Source of the DNA: JBFELU01 sp041572755
GTDB taxonomy: Bacteria > Actinomycetota > Acidimicrobiia > Spongiisociales > UBA11373
NCBI GenBank assembly: GCA_041572755.1
Contig: JBFFRY010000008.1
Location: 1-64,000 of the forward strand
DNA: 64,000 bases
Reading direction: 5' to 3'
Below the pieces are notes generated by a model. The model was not told where the DNA came from. It ran no database searches and worked only from the letters and a program-made list of their open reading frames with translations. Shown here one piece after another: positions 37,538 to 45,159 of this stretch; position 1 is the stretch's first letter, and each line of letters opens with the position of its first letter. The position numbers were made by a program, and so were the translations under genes.

Positions 37538-38073
37538 ACCGGAGGGATGGGTATCGGCTCTCGGCGAGGCGGATCCTGGGCGGACCGAGTGTGCTCACCG
37601 CATTGCTGCTTCTGGCGTCACTGGCACTCACGGGCTGCGGCGGTGAGACGACCGCCGTCGACGACGAGCCGTCTTCTGTGCACGGGGCTGTCGACCTGAG
37701 TGGGGTCGAAGTTCAGATTCTTCAATCACCCGGCTGAGGGTGCTGCGATGGGTGGTCGGAATACATGACCGACCACGGGGCGACGGTCGTCGTCACTTCG
37801 GACCCGTTTCTGATCGAGACCAAGATGGAGCTGGGCATACCCGTCGAAGCGTATGCCTGCCACTCGGCATTGATCGAGGGCTACGTGATCGAGGGGCATG
37901 TGCCCGTCGACGCGATCGACCGGTTGTTGACCGCTCGTCCTGACGCGATCGGGATTGCCGTGCCCGGCATGCCGTCGGATTCGCCCGGTATGGGTGGTGA
38001 TCCAGAGACCTGGTCGGGACTGGACGTCCTCCTGATCGGCAACGACGGGGTGCTCCTCTCCTTCGACTACTAG
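37534..38073 (+). CDS. DUF411 metal-binding lipoprotein with in-frame TGA (probable selenocysteine)
   Basis: Read through TGA 37735-37737 it gives 179 aa. ATG 37534 overlaps the cupredoxin stop. Signal peptide with lipobox ALTGC (Cys35) marks an exported lipoprotein. DUF411 proteins have S-P-x-C-G-C-C-x-x-W; here the sequence is SPG-TGA-GCCDGWSEYM, so TGA (codon 68) stands at the first Cys. The remainder is full-length DUF411: CHSALIEGYVIEGHVP, IGIAVPGMPSDSPGM and a normal TAG stop. A conserved hairpin follows the TGA. Without readthrough only a 67-aa fragment would form, missing all of the family domain. DUF411 is a metal-associated, often copper-linked family. Confidence 0.75.
37752..37776 (+). 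promoter_or_regulatory. SECIS-like hairpin after the TGA of the first DUF411 gene
   Basis: gtggtcgg (37752-37759) and ccgaccac (37769-37776) form a perfect 8-bp stem with the 9-base loop aatacatga. The stem starts 14 bases after the TGA and the apical loop 22 bases after it, within the range of known bacterial SECIS elements. The usual G in the first two loop bases is absent here but present in the second copy. Confidence 0.55.
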
Positions 38074-38209
38074 CGCAAGCCCTCGCCCGATCCGAGTGAC
38101 CTCCGTCCCTCCCGCTTCGCCGAGAGTCGGCCGTCGCGACGGTGCCGCCTCTCCCGCCCCACCGCAGCGGGTCTCCGGCACGGCTCGGGGGTCGCCGACC
38201 GGCCGATCC

Positions 38210-38563
38210 TCAACAGGTCACATGCAGGACGGCGTTGACCTCGGAGTCGTCCAGGGTGCGAATCAGTTGGCAGGCATCGGCGGTGGGCATCACGATCAGC
38301 TCCACGCCCAGCCCGGCGGCCTTGCCCCGAACCTCATCCATGATCGGGAGCCGTCCGCTGTGGCCGCACCCGATGATCAGGCGGGCGCCTCCCCAGGGAA
38401 GCTCCTCGAGAGAAGACAGCGGGGTATGGCCGTAGCGATCCCGGAATGGGCGGGATGGCTTCTTCCGGCGAGGTCGTACCGCTCCCCCTTCGAGGATCAC
38501 GTCGTGGTCGTAGGTGACCCCCTGAACCACGATCGACCCGAAGCCCGGGTAGTTGATGTCCAT
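38210..38563 (-). CDS. MTH938/NDUFAF3-like domain protein (DUF498)
   Basis: 117 aa from ATG 38563, with TATGTT six bases upstream. The single small domain matches the MTH938 fold: INYPGFGSIVVQGVTYDHDV, RLIIGCGHSGRL and LIVMPTADACQL. The function in bacteria is unknown; the mitochondrial relative NDUFAF3 assists complex I assembly. Positioned just downstream of an FAD oxidoreductase gene on the same strand. Confidence 0.8.
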   Translation of the reverse strand: MDINYPGFGSIVVQGVTYDHDVILEGGAVRPRRKKPSRPFRDRYGHTPLSSLEELPWGGARLIIGCGHSGRLPIMDEVRGKAAGLGVELIVMPTADACQLIRTLDDSEVNAVLHVTC

Positions 38564-38569
38564 GTCGCA

Positions 38570-38575
38570 AACATA
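38570..38575 (-). promoter_or_regulatory. -10 box TATGTT, leaderless promoter of the MTH938-like gene
   Basis: Minus-strand TATGTT lies six bases before ATG 38563. Confidence 0.45.
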
Positions 38576-38577
38576 CG

Positions 38578-39699
38578 TCAGCGGAACCGAACGGGATCGA
38601 GGTCCTCCTGCCGCAACCCCAACGCAACGAGATCCTCGGGCGATTCGGCACCGGTGATGATCGCCGCAGTCCAGCGGCCGAGGGCCGGCGAGGTCTTGAT
38701 GCCGTACCCACCCTGGCCGACCAGCCACACGAACCCGGGGTGATCGGGGTCGAACCCGGCCGCCGGCACCCGATCCCCGGTGAAGGTCCGCAACCCGGCC
38801 CAGGCGTGGTGCACGTGGCGGACCCCCAAAGTGGTAGCTCCGTTGATGCGCTCGATCGCCAACGCCACGTCGACTTCCTCGTGGCGGACGTCGCCGGGGG
38901 GGACCGGGGTCTCGTCGGCGGGGGACGCCAGCAGGTTGGGTCCCTCCGGCTTGCAATACCACTGCTCGTCGACGTCGATGAGCATCGGCCAGTGCTCATG
39001 GCCGCCCGGTCCCGGCACCGTGAAGGCCGTCCGCCGCAGGGGACGCAGCCCCAGCGGGGAGACACCGGCCCGAACCGCTACCTCATCGCCCCATGCCCCG
39101 GCAGCGTTGACCACCACTTCGGCGTCGTAGAGAGTGTCCCCGGCCGTGATGCGCCACCGGTCGCCGTGTCGGGCGATCTCCGTTGCCTCTGCATGCAGAG
39201 CAACCCGCCCTCCCCGGCGGCGGATGCCGCGCAGGTAGCCCTGGTGAAGAGCGGCCACATCGATGTCCCTCGCCCCCGGCTCCACGACGCCCCCGGCGGC
39301 GTAGCCGGGACGGAGAGCCGGGAACAGCGCCTCGGCTTCCTCGGCAGAAATCAGCCGGACCGCGGGCACCATGGCTTGCGCCTCGGCGGCGGCGGCCGTC
39401 AACGTCTTTCGCTGATCCTCCCGCCCCACAAAGAGCAGCGGCCGGGGGTTGAGGAGCGGCACCTCGGTGAAGCCGTCGGGGGGGTTCTCGAGGAACGCCC
39501 GGCTCCCCATGGCGAGCCGCCGGGCCACCAGGGCGGCGTAGCACTCGGTGAACACCGCCGCCGAGCGCCCCGTGGAATGGTGGTCGCCGGCCCCCTCCCG
39601 CTCCACCAGCATCACGCGGACTCCCGCCTCGACGAGGGCATAGGCCACCGAGGCACCGGCGATCCCGGTTCCCACCACGACGACGTCGACCCGCTCCAT
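38578..39699 (-). CDS. DAO-family FAD oxidoreductase
   Basis: 373 aa from ATG 39699; the frame is open far upstream but the TACGCT box and the start of the flavin site fix this ATG. N-terminal FAD motif VDVVVVGTGIAGASVAYAL with acidic LVERE, a typical ATG-type NAAGAWGDEVA segment, and C-terminal GFVWLVGQGGYGIKTSPALG. Resembles D-amino-acid/sarcosine/glycine oxidases. The amine substrate is not determinable. Confidence 0.85.
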   Translation of the reverse strand: MERVDVVVVGTGIAGASVAYALVEAGVRVMLVEREGAGDHHSTGRSAAVFTECYAALVARRLAMGSRAFLENPPDGFTEVPLLNPRPLLFVGREDQRKTLTAAAAEAQAMVPAVRLISAEEAEALFPALRPGYAAGGVVEPGARDIDVAALHQGYLRGIRRRGGRVALHAEATEIARHGDRWRITAGDTLYDAEVVVNAAGAWGDEVAVRAGVSPLGLRPLRRTAFTVPGPGGHEHWPMLIDVDEQWYCKPEGPNLLASPADETPVPPGDVRHEEVDVALAIERINGATTLGVRHVHHAWAGLRTFTGDRVPAAGFDPDHPGFVWLVGQGGYGIKTSPALGRWTAAIITGAESPEDLVALGLRQEDLDPVRFR

Positions 39700-39706
39700 G
39701 GGGTGG

Positions 39707-39712
39707 AGCGTA
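39707..39712 (-). promoter_or_regulatory. -10 box TACGCT, leaderless promoter of the FAD oxidoreductase
   Basis: Minus-strand TACGCT lies seven bases before ATG 39699. Confidence 0.45.
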
Positions 39713-39719
39713 GGGGTTG

Positions 39720-40670
39720 TCAGAGCAGCAGCTGAGCCGCCCACCCCAGCAGGATCGCCCCGACCAGCAGCAGTGCCACCACCAAACCCACCACCCGCTT
39801 GCGGGCGATCACCAGCAGGCCGGTCACGGCACCGATGCTGGTCCCGGCACCAGTGACGATGAACGCCATCGCCGGGCCGGTGCCCATGCCGCCGTCGACC
39901 AACGCGGCGACCAGGGGCAGCGAGCCCTCGGTGTTGACGTAGGCGGGGAGGCCGATGAGCGCCGCCAGGGGCACCGCCGCCGGGGACGAGCCGCTGAGGT
40001 TGTCGGTGAGCCACTCGGTGGGGATCGCCTCGATGAGGAGGTACCCGACGGCGGTGAAGGCCAGGAAGAAGGCGGCCAGCTTTCGACCCTGCACGACGAG
40101 CTCCCGGCCGAAGCGCCGCAGCCGGGTCGGCCGAAGCTCGGTGAGTGCGGCGGCGCCGGGGCCGACGCTCACCGGGGCGGGAGCGACGGTGCAACTCTCA
40201 CCGCAACCATCGGAAGCCATCCGCGCCTGACCCCGCAGCCAACCGGCCTTGTCGAGCACCCCGCCCACGACACCGGCTCCGATCCCGAGCACGATCGTGC
40301 CCACGAACAGGAACCAGGCGAACGGCCACCCGAACAGCCCGGCCGAGAACACCAGTTCGGAAGGACTGGTGAGCGGAGAAGACACCATGAAGGCCACCAG
40401 CGGCGCCCAGGGTGCCGCCGCCGCCAGCCCTCCCAGGATGACCGCGGTGGTACCACAGGAGCAGAACGGGGTGAGCGCGGCCAGCAGCACGGCGGCCCCC
40501 GTGGCCAGCCACACCCGCCGCGCCAGGACGGCGGCTACCCGGTCGGTGCCGACGAACACTTTGAGAGCAGCGGCGGTGACGATCGAGATGGCGAGGAACG
40601 GCCAGACATGGACGATCGTGGTACCGACGTCCCCGGAGACCCTTCCGATCAAGTCGATCACGGCGTTCAT
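39720..40670 (-). CDS. ArsP_1-type permease (DUF318)
   Basis: 316 aa, about eight membrane helices. The family motif TPFCSCGTTAV with paired cysteines is at about residue 68; a second half has PAYVNTEGSLP. A mid-loop CGESC adds another thiol pair. Relatives export organoarsenicals or other metalloid compounds. Two palindromic ArsR/SmtB-type operators lie just upstream of the ATG, so expression is probably metal-responsive. No ArsR gene is next to it. Confidence 0.85.
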   Translation of the reverse strand: MNAVIDLIGRVSGDVGTTIVHVWPFLAISIVTAAALKVFVGTDRVAAVLARRVWLATGAAVLLAALTPFCSCGTTAVILGGLAAAAPWAPLVAFMVSSPLTSPSELVFSAGLFGWPFAWFLFVGTIVLGIGAGVVGGVLDKAGWLRGQARMASDGCGESCTVAPAPVSVGPGAAALTELRPTRLRRFGRELVVQGRKLAAFFLAFTAVGYLLIEAIPTEWLTDNLSGSSPAAVPLAALIGLPAYVNTEGSLPLVAALVDGGMGTGPAMAFIVTGAGTSIGAVTGLLVIARKRVVGLVVALLLVGAILLGWAAQLLL

Positions 40671-40691
40671 GCCGTCCTCCCCAAGTCAGTC

Positions 40692-40711
40692 ATATCGATG
40701 AACATCAATAC
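40692..40711. promoter_or_regulatory. ArsR/SmtB-type palindromic operator 1
   Basis: atatcgatgaacatcaatac is an imperfect palindrome of pattern ATATYGATG-WW-CATCRATAY, 22 bases before the permease ATG. This resembles operators of the ArsR/SmtB repressor family, which leave DNA when metal binds. Confidence 0.6.
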
Positions 40712-40729
40712 TTGGATATCATTCCCGAT

Positions 40730-40749
40730 ATATCGATGATTGTCAATAT
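40730..40749. promoter_or_regulatory. ArsR/SmtB-type palindromic operator 2
   Basis: atatcgatgattgtcaatat is a second imperfect palindrome of the same type. Its centre lies 38 bases from that of operator 1, close to a whole number of helical turns. Confidence 0.55.
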
Positions 40750-40770
40750 GTCTTGAGATGGGCAGCAAGG

Positions 40771-40800
40771 CTTGAGGCCGCCCCGAAGGGCGGCCTCAAG
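40771..40800. terminator. Perfect hairpin between uraA and the permease
   Basis: cttgaggccgccc and gggcggcctcaag pair over 13 bp around cgaa. It follows the end of the uracil permease gene and could end transcription from the right. No T-tract is present. Confidence 0.65.
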
Positions 40801-40821
40801 GAATCGGATCGGTCTTGGTAT

Positions 40822-42078
40822 CTAGCCGGTGACATCCTCCCGACCGGGAAAGATCAGGTTGGCCGCCACGCCGACAACGGCACCGAGCGCCAGACCGGAG
40901 ATCTGGATATCGGTGTCGCCGAAGCTGATCGTCAGCGGCGACGAGAGGCCGCTCACGCCGAGGCCGAACACGAGGATCAGCCCGGCGATGATCATGTTGC
41001 GCGCCTTGGTGAAGTCGACCTTGCCCTCGACCAGCGAGCGCATGCCGACTGCGGCGATCATGCCGAAGAGGACCACCGAGAGCCCCCCGAGAACCGGGAC
41101 CGGCACCGTCCGGAGCAAGCCGCCGAACTTCGGGATGAAGCCCAGCAAGATCGCAAACCCGGCGGCGATTCGCAGCACCATCGGGTCGTAGACCCGGGTG
41201 ACCGCCAGCACCCCCGTGTTCTCCGAGTAGGTCGTGTTGGGCGGACCACCCAGGAACCCGGCCGCCACGGTGGCGAGACCGTCACCCATCAGGGTGCGAT
41301 GCACCCCGGGTTCCGCAAAGAAGTCCTTCCCCACCACCCGGCCGTTGGCCAGGATGTCGCCCACGTGCTCGATCATCGTCACGAAGGCGATCGGGGCGAT
41401 CAGGATGATGATGTCCCAATCGAAGGTCGAGCTCCACTCGAAGTCGGGCCAGGCGAGCCAGTCGGCGTCCTTCAGAGCGTCGAACGGCATGCTGAAGTCG
41501 GTCACCCCACTCCAGAACCATGCGAACAGGAAGCCCACGATGAAGCCGATCAGGATGGGAAGCATCCGGAACAGACCCTTGAGGTAGATCGCCGCGACGA
41601 TCACCGCCAAGAGCGTCACGATCGCAACGATCCACTCCCCCTCCGCCTGACCGATGGCGATGGGTGCCAGCGTGATGCCGATCACGGCAATGACCGGACC
41701 CGTCACGATGGGCGGGAAGATCTTCCGGATGAACCCGGGACCGATCAGGGCGACCAGCCCCGCCATGCCCAGATACAGCAGGCCGGCACACATGATGCCG
41801 ATGCCGATCGCCGACCAACTCGGGTCGTCGGACAGTGCTGCCGCCGCCAGGATCGGCGGGATGAACGCAAAGGACGATCCCAGGAAGACCGGGACCATCA
41901 TCTTCGTGACCACGTGGAACAACAGCGTGCCGACGCCCGCCGAGATCAGGGCGACCGACGGGTCGAGATCGGTGATGAGCGGCACCAGGATGGTGGCACC
42001 GAACATCGCCACAGTGTGCTGAAAACCGAGTACGACCCTGCTCTCGGTTCTCAGTTCGTCGTTGACGGATGCTGCCAT
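40822..42078 (-). CDS. uraA: Uracil/xanthine permease (NCS2 family)
   Basis: 418 aa, the usual length, with about 14 membrane spans. Motifs include GFQHTVAMFGATILVPLI at the N-terminus, SSFAFIPPI, and PNTTYSENTGVLAVTRV, the NCS2 signature region. The protein imports uracil or a related base by H+ symport. ATG 42078 has a strong GGGGGAG site seven bases upstream. A leader hairpin at 42104-42123 suggests attenuation control. Uracil is the most likely substrate on similarity, but xanthine is not excluded. Confidence 0.9.
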   Translation of the reverse strand: MAASVNDELRTESRVVLGFQHTVAMFGATILVPLITDLDPSVALISAGVGTLLFHVVTKMMVPVFLGSSFAFIPPILAAAALSDDPSWSAIGIGIMCAGLLYLGMAGLVALIGPGFIRKIFPPIVTGPVIAVIGITLAPIAIGQAEGEWIVAIVTLLAVIVAAIYLKGLFRMLPILIGFIVGFLFAWFWSGVTDFSMPFDALKDADWLAWPDFEWSSTFDWDIIILIAPIAFVTMIEHVGDILANGRVVGKDFFAEPGVHRTLMGDGLATVAAGFLGGPPNTTYSENTGVLAVTRVYDPMVLRIAAGFAILLGFIPKFGGLLRTVPVPVLGGLSVVLFGMIAAVGMRSLVEGKVDFTKARNMIIAGLILVFGLGVSGLSSPLTISFGDTDIQISGLALGAVVGVAANLIFPGREDVTG

Positions 42079-42103
42079 CTATCACTCCCCCAGATAGACG
42101 AAA

Positions 42104-42123
42104 GCGCCGCCATGGGGCGGCGC
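42104..42123 (-). promoter_or_regulatory. Leader hairpin of the uracil permease gene
   Basis: gcgccgcc and ggcggcgc form an 8-bp perfect stem with loop ccat (minus strand), followed on the minus strand by tttcgtc. It lies 26 bases before the permease ATG, in the leader, and so could act as an attenuator or terminator in the 5' UTR. Confidence 0.45.
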
Positions 42124-42262
42124 AGAACGGAAACGTCGATGACGTTCATTGCAGGTGAACATAGCGCCCGGCCTCGCAGGGCGACTTGGATTTCGCGGAT
42201 TTGTTATCCACAGATTCGCGCCGCCGCGGTTCCGAGACCCTCGACTTGATCCAACCCCTTCG

Positions 42263-42268
42263 TACAAT
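42263..42268 (+). promoter_or_regulatory. -10 box TACAAT before the HAD phosphatase gene
   Basis: TACAAT ends five bases before GTG 42274 and eight before ATG 42277, which suits a leaderless message. Confidence 0.5.
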
Positions 42269-42273
42269 CAGAG

Positions 42274-43056
42274 GTGATGCAGCAGGCCGCCTTCTTCGAC
42301 CTCGACAAGACGGTCATCGCCAAGTCATCCACGCTCGCCTTCACCGGTCAGTTCAAGAAAGCGGGCATGCTGGGGCGTCGGCCCCTGCTGCGGGCGGCGA
42401 TGGCCCAGACGATGTTCATGCTGTTCGGCGCCGATCACGAACAGTTGGAAAAGACCCGCGACGCCCTGCTCGCCCTCACCAAAGGATGGGATCGCGAAGA
42501 GGTTGAACGGATCGTCCAGGAAACGATCGACGACGTGGTGGCGCCCCTGGTGTACGCCGAGGCGTTGTTCCTCATCGACGAACACTTTCGGGAGGGCCGA
42601 CGGGTGTTCATCGTGTCGGCCAGTCCCGAGGAGATCGTGCGGCCCCTGGCCCGCTACATCGGGGTCACCGAGGTGATCGCAACCCGCCCGGAAGTGGACG
42701 CCGACAACCGCTACACCGGCAAGGTGGCCTTCTACGCATACGCCGACCAGAAGGCATCCGAGATCCGGCGTATCGCCGCCGCCGAAGGCATTGCGCTCGT
42801 CGACTCCTACGCCTACTCCGACAGCGCCACGGACCTGCCGATGATGGAAGCGGTCGGCCATCCCCATGCCGTCAACCCCGACAAGGAACTGCGGGACGTC
42901 GCCGAAGAGCGGGACTGGCCGATCCTCGAGTTCCGCCGCCAGGTGAGCCTCCGCACCCGGCTCACCCGTCCGGTGCCGCTCATCTCCGGCGCCACGGTGG
43001 CCGGGCTCATCGGCACTGCAGTCGTGTGGTCGATCCTGCGGAGCCGCCGCAACTAG
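42274..43056 (+). CDS. HAD-IB family hydrolase (SerB-like phosphatase)
   Basis: 260 aa from GTG 42274; ATG 42277 is equally possible. HAD motif I is FFDLDKTVI (two Asp), motif II VFIVSAS, motif III Lys in YADQKASEI, and motif IV SYAYSDSATDLPMM with the acids. The subclass IB cap fits phosphoserine phosphatase-like enzymes and lysophosphatidic or similar phosphatases. A C-terminal hydrophobic segment, VPLISGATVAGLIGTAVVWS, may anchor it to the membrane, which is unlike SerB. Confidence 0.88.
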   Translation: MMQQAAFFDLDKTVIAKSSTLAFTGQFKKAGMLGRRPLLRAAMAQTMFMLFGADHEQLEKTRDALLALTKGWDREEVERIVQETIDDVVAPLVYAEALFLIDEHFREGRRVFIVSASPEEIVRPLARYIGVTEVIATRPEVDADNRYTGKVAFYAYADQKASEIRRIAAAEGIALVDSYAYSDSATDLPMMEAVGHPHAVNPDKELRDVAEERDWPILEFRRQVSLRTRLTRPVPLISGATVAGLIGTAVVWSILRSRRN

Positions 43057-43068
43057 GACGCCGAACCG

Positions 43069-44550
43069 TCAGTCTTCGTCCTCGGGAATCCCTGCCACCG
43101 GGTCCATCTCGGCGAGACCTTCGCGGGCGTCGTCATCGGTGACGGAGCGTTCCGCCAGGGCCGCCGCCCGGGCGCCGTCGATCCTGGCGCTCGTCAGGCG
43201 GGGGGCGGCGTAGGCCAACAGCGGGACATGGGCGGCCGCCACCACGAAGAACGGAAGCCGCAGCGCCATCTCGCGGTCGACGAACAGCACCCCGACGGCG
43301 ACGACGGCTCCGCCGAGGAACGAACCGATCGGCATCATCCCCCACCCGAAGAACCGGTAGACGCTGTTGGCTCTCCCCAGCAGGTGATCGGGGATGATCG
43401 TCTGGCGCAATGACACCGTGATCACGTTCCAGAGCACGGCGAAGAAGACCATCACGATCTGCATGACGAACGCCACCCACCACCAGCTGGCCAGGCCGAT
43501 CACCACCGGGCCCACCGTCCCGGCCAGCAGCGTGGCGTAGAGGGAAGGCCCGCTCCCCAACGCCCTGCTCAGACGGGCGGCAAAGACGCTGCCGAGCACC
43601 CCGCCGAGAGCCCCCGCCATCATCAGCACGGCGAAGATGAAGGCGCCGACGCTCTCGAAGCCCAAGAAGTCGGCCGCCGATCCGAGAACGCCGGTGAACA
43701 GCCCGGTCTCCAGGTCGAGGTCCTCCTGGGCGAAGAGGATGAACGTCGACCAGATCATCATCCCGAGCCCGTTGAGCAGCCCGAGCACGATCGCCAGCGG
43801 CCGCAGCAGGTCGTGGCGCCACAGCCACAGGAAGCCCTCCTTCATCTCCCCCTTCCAATTCACCCTGCCGGTGGGGGCCGCCCCCTTGGCGGGCTTGAAC
43901 TGCCCGGCGATGAGAAACACGAGCCCGGCGGCGACGGCGAACGTCCCGGCATCCACGAAGAACGGCAACGCAAAGCCCACCCCGAGCAGGAGACTGCCCA
44001 AGGGCGGCCCGGCAAACGAGTTGGCCACCATCTCGGCTCCCCACAGGTTGCCGTTGGCCTTCTCCAACTGCCCTGGTTCGACGATGGCAGGGAGGAACGT
44101 CTGAGCGGCGTTGTCGCGAAGCACCTCGGCCATCCCGATCAGCAGCGCCGCCACCACCAGCACCACATACACCGCGAGGTTGGTGTCGACCGCCGTCCCC
44201 GAGGCCACGTCGGCGGGGGCGGGGAGCCGGCCTTCGTTCCCGAGGACCACAAAGGCGACACCTGCCGTCAGAACGGCTCTGAGCACATCGCTGCCCACCA
44301 TGATCTTGCGCCGGTCCACCCGATCGGTGATCACCCCGGCGGGGAGGGTGAACAGCAGCCACGGGAGCCGCTGGGCCACCGCGATCAGGGCGATCAAGAG
44401 AGGATTCCGAGTCACCGCCGAGGCGAGCCACGGGTAGGCGATGATCCCTATGCCGTCGCCGAGGTTGGAGATCACGCTGGCGATCCACAGCCGCCAGTAG
44501 GAGCGCCCGAGCCGAGTCTTGGGCTGGGCAGGGGTCGTCGTGTCGCTCAC
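43069..44550 (-). CDS. MFS transporter, EntS/DHA3-like
   Basis: 493 aa from GTG 44550 (GTGA overlap with the regulator stop). About twelve membrane helices; the loop motif PAGVITDRVDRRKIMVG and the WSTFILFAQEDLDL region fit the DHA3 family of exporters. A charged C-terminal tail (about 455-493) is unusual in length. It forms an operon with an ArsR-like repressor, so the substrate or an inducer is probably the regulator ligand. The substrate is not known. Confidence 0.88.
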   Translation of the reverse strand: MSDTTTPAQPKTRLGRSYWRLWIASVISNLGDGIGIIAYPWLASAVTRNPLLIALIAVAQRLPWLLFTLPAGVITDRVDRRKIMVGSDVLRAVLTAGVAFVVLGNEGRLPAPADVASGTAVDTNLAVYVVLVVAALLIGMAEVLRDNAAQTFLPAIVEPGQLEKANGNLWGAEMVANSFAGPPLGSLLLGVGFALPFFVDAGTFAVAAGLVFLIAGQFKPAKGAAPTGRVNWKGEMKEGFLWLWRHDLLRPLAIVLGLLNGLGMMIWSTFILFAQEDLDLETGLFTGVLGSAADFLGFESVGAFIFAVLMMAGALGGVLGSVFAARLSRALGSGPSLYATLLAGTVGPVVIGLASWWWVAFVMQIVMVFFAVLWNVITVSLRQTIIPDHLLGRANSVYRFFGWGMMPIGSFLGGAVVAVGVLFVDREMALRLPFFVVAAAHVPLLAYAAPRLTSARIDGARAAALAERSVTDDDAREGLAEMDPVAGIPEDED

Positions 44551-45080
44551 TCATCCTCCTTCAGCGATGGTCGGTCGGTGGGATAGACCCCCACCAGGAA
44601 CCCGTAGGTCGTGGACCCGCCCCGGGGGCGGGCGGCGAAAGACTCGGCGAGGTGCACCAGTTCGTCGGCGAATGCTTCGGCCTGATCATCGGGGATGCGG
44701 GCATGACGAATCGTGAACACCCCGGCTTCGCCCTCTCGCGGTTCCCTGATCTCGGCCATGGCCTCGACGAGAAGGGGGGAATGACCGGCTTCCTCGAAAG
44801 GCGGGATGACGTAGGTCTGGGCCAACCGGCCGTAGAACTTCTCGGTCATGGCTCGCACTTGCCGCGTGGCGACGACGGCGATGATGCCGGCCCCCTCCAG
44901 GGCGTGCACGTGATGTCCCACCGAGCCCTTGGGTCGGTCCATGGATTCGGCGAGCTGCTTGATGCTGGCGGGCCGCTCGGCAAGCAGCTGGATGATGTCG
45001 GAGCGGTTCGGATCGGACAGCAGCCGGGCCTGTTCGGCGTCCAGCAGCATGGTGGCCCGGGGTGGTCGGTACTCGGTCAT
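44547..45080 (-). CDS. ArsR-family winged-helix regulator
   Basis: 177 aa from ATG 45080. The winged helix is at about 10-85: LLSDPNRSDIIQLLAERP, SIKQLAESMDRPKGSVGHHV, VVATRQVRAMTEKFYGR. The C-terminal half (PPFEEAGHSPLLVEAMAEIR onward) is a ligand-type domain with no Cys metal site. Its promoter region carries three AATGGTCGG half-sites, so it likely represses itself, the MFS gene and perhaps the divergent macrodomain gene. Confidence 0.85.
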   Translation of the reverse strand: MTEYRPPRATMLLDAEQARLLSDPNRSDIIQLLAERPASIKQLAESMDRPKGSVGHHVHALEGAGIIAVVATRQVRAMTEKFYGRLAQTYVIPPFEEAGHSPLLVEAMAEIREPREGEAGVFTIRHARIPDDQAEAFADELVHLAESFAARPRGGSTTYGFLVGVYPTDRPSLKEDE

Positions 45081-45087
45081 GGCCCCT

Positions 45088-45129
45088 AATGGTCGGTGAA
45101 AGCCGAATGGTCGGCAATGACCGACCATT
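45088..45129. promoter_or_regulatory. Operator region with three AATGGTCGG half-sites
   Basis: Half-sites are at 45088-45096 and 45106-45114 (same strand, 18 bases apart) and inverted at 45121-45129. The last two form a perfect 9-bp inverted repeat around caatga. They lie between the ArsR-like gene and the macrodomain gene. Confidence 0.65.
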
Positions 45130-45159
45130 TGTCAAGCGAGATACCCTCCCCACAAGGCC

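Noticed and set aside
37735..37737. TGA as a frameshift or nonsense mutation making a pseudogene
   Set aside because: Frame is unbroken on both sides, the codon replaces a known Cys, a second gene has the same TGA, and RNA-level conservation surrounds it.
37735..37737. TGA read as Trp or Gly by a changed genetic code
   Set aside because: TGA ends many other genes in this window (for example tmk and the two-component kinase) with overlapping downstream starts.
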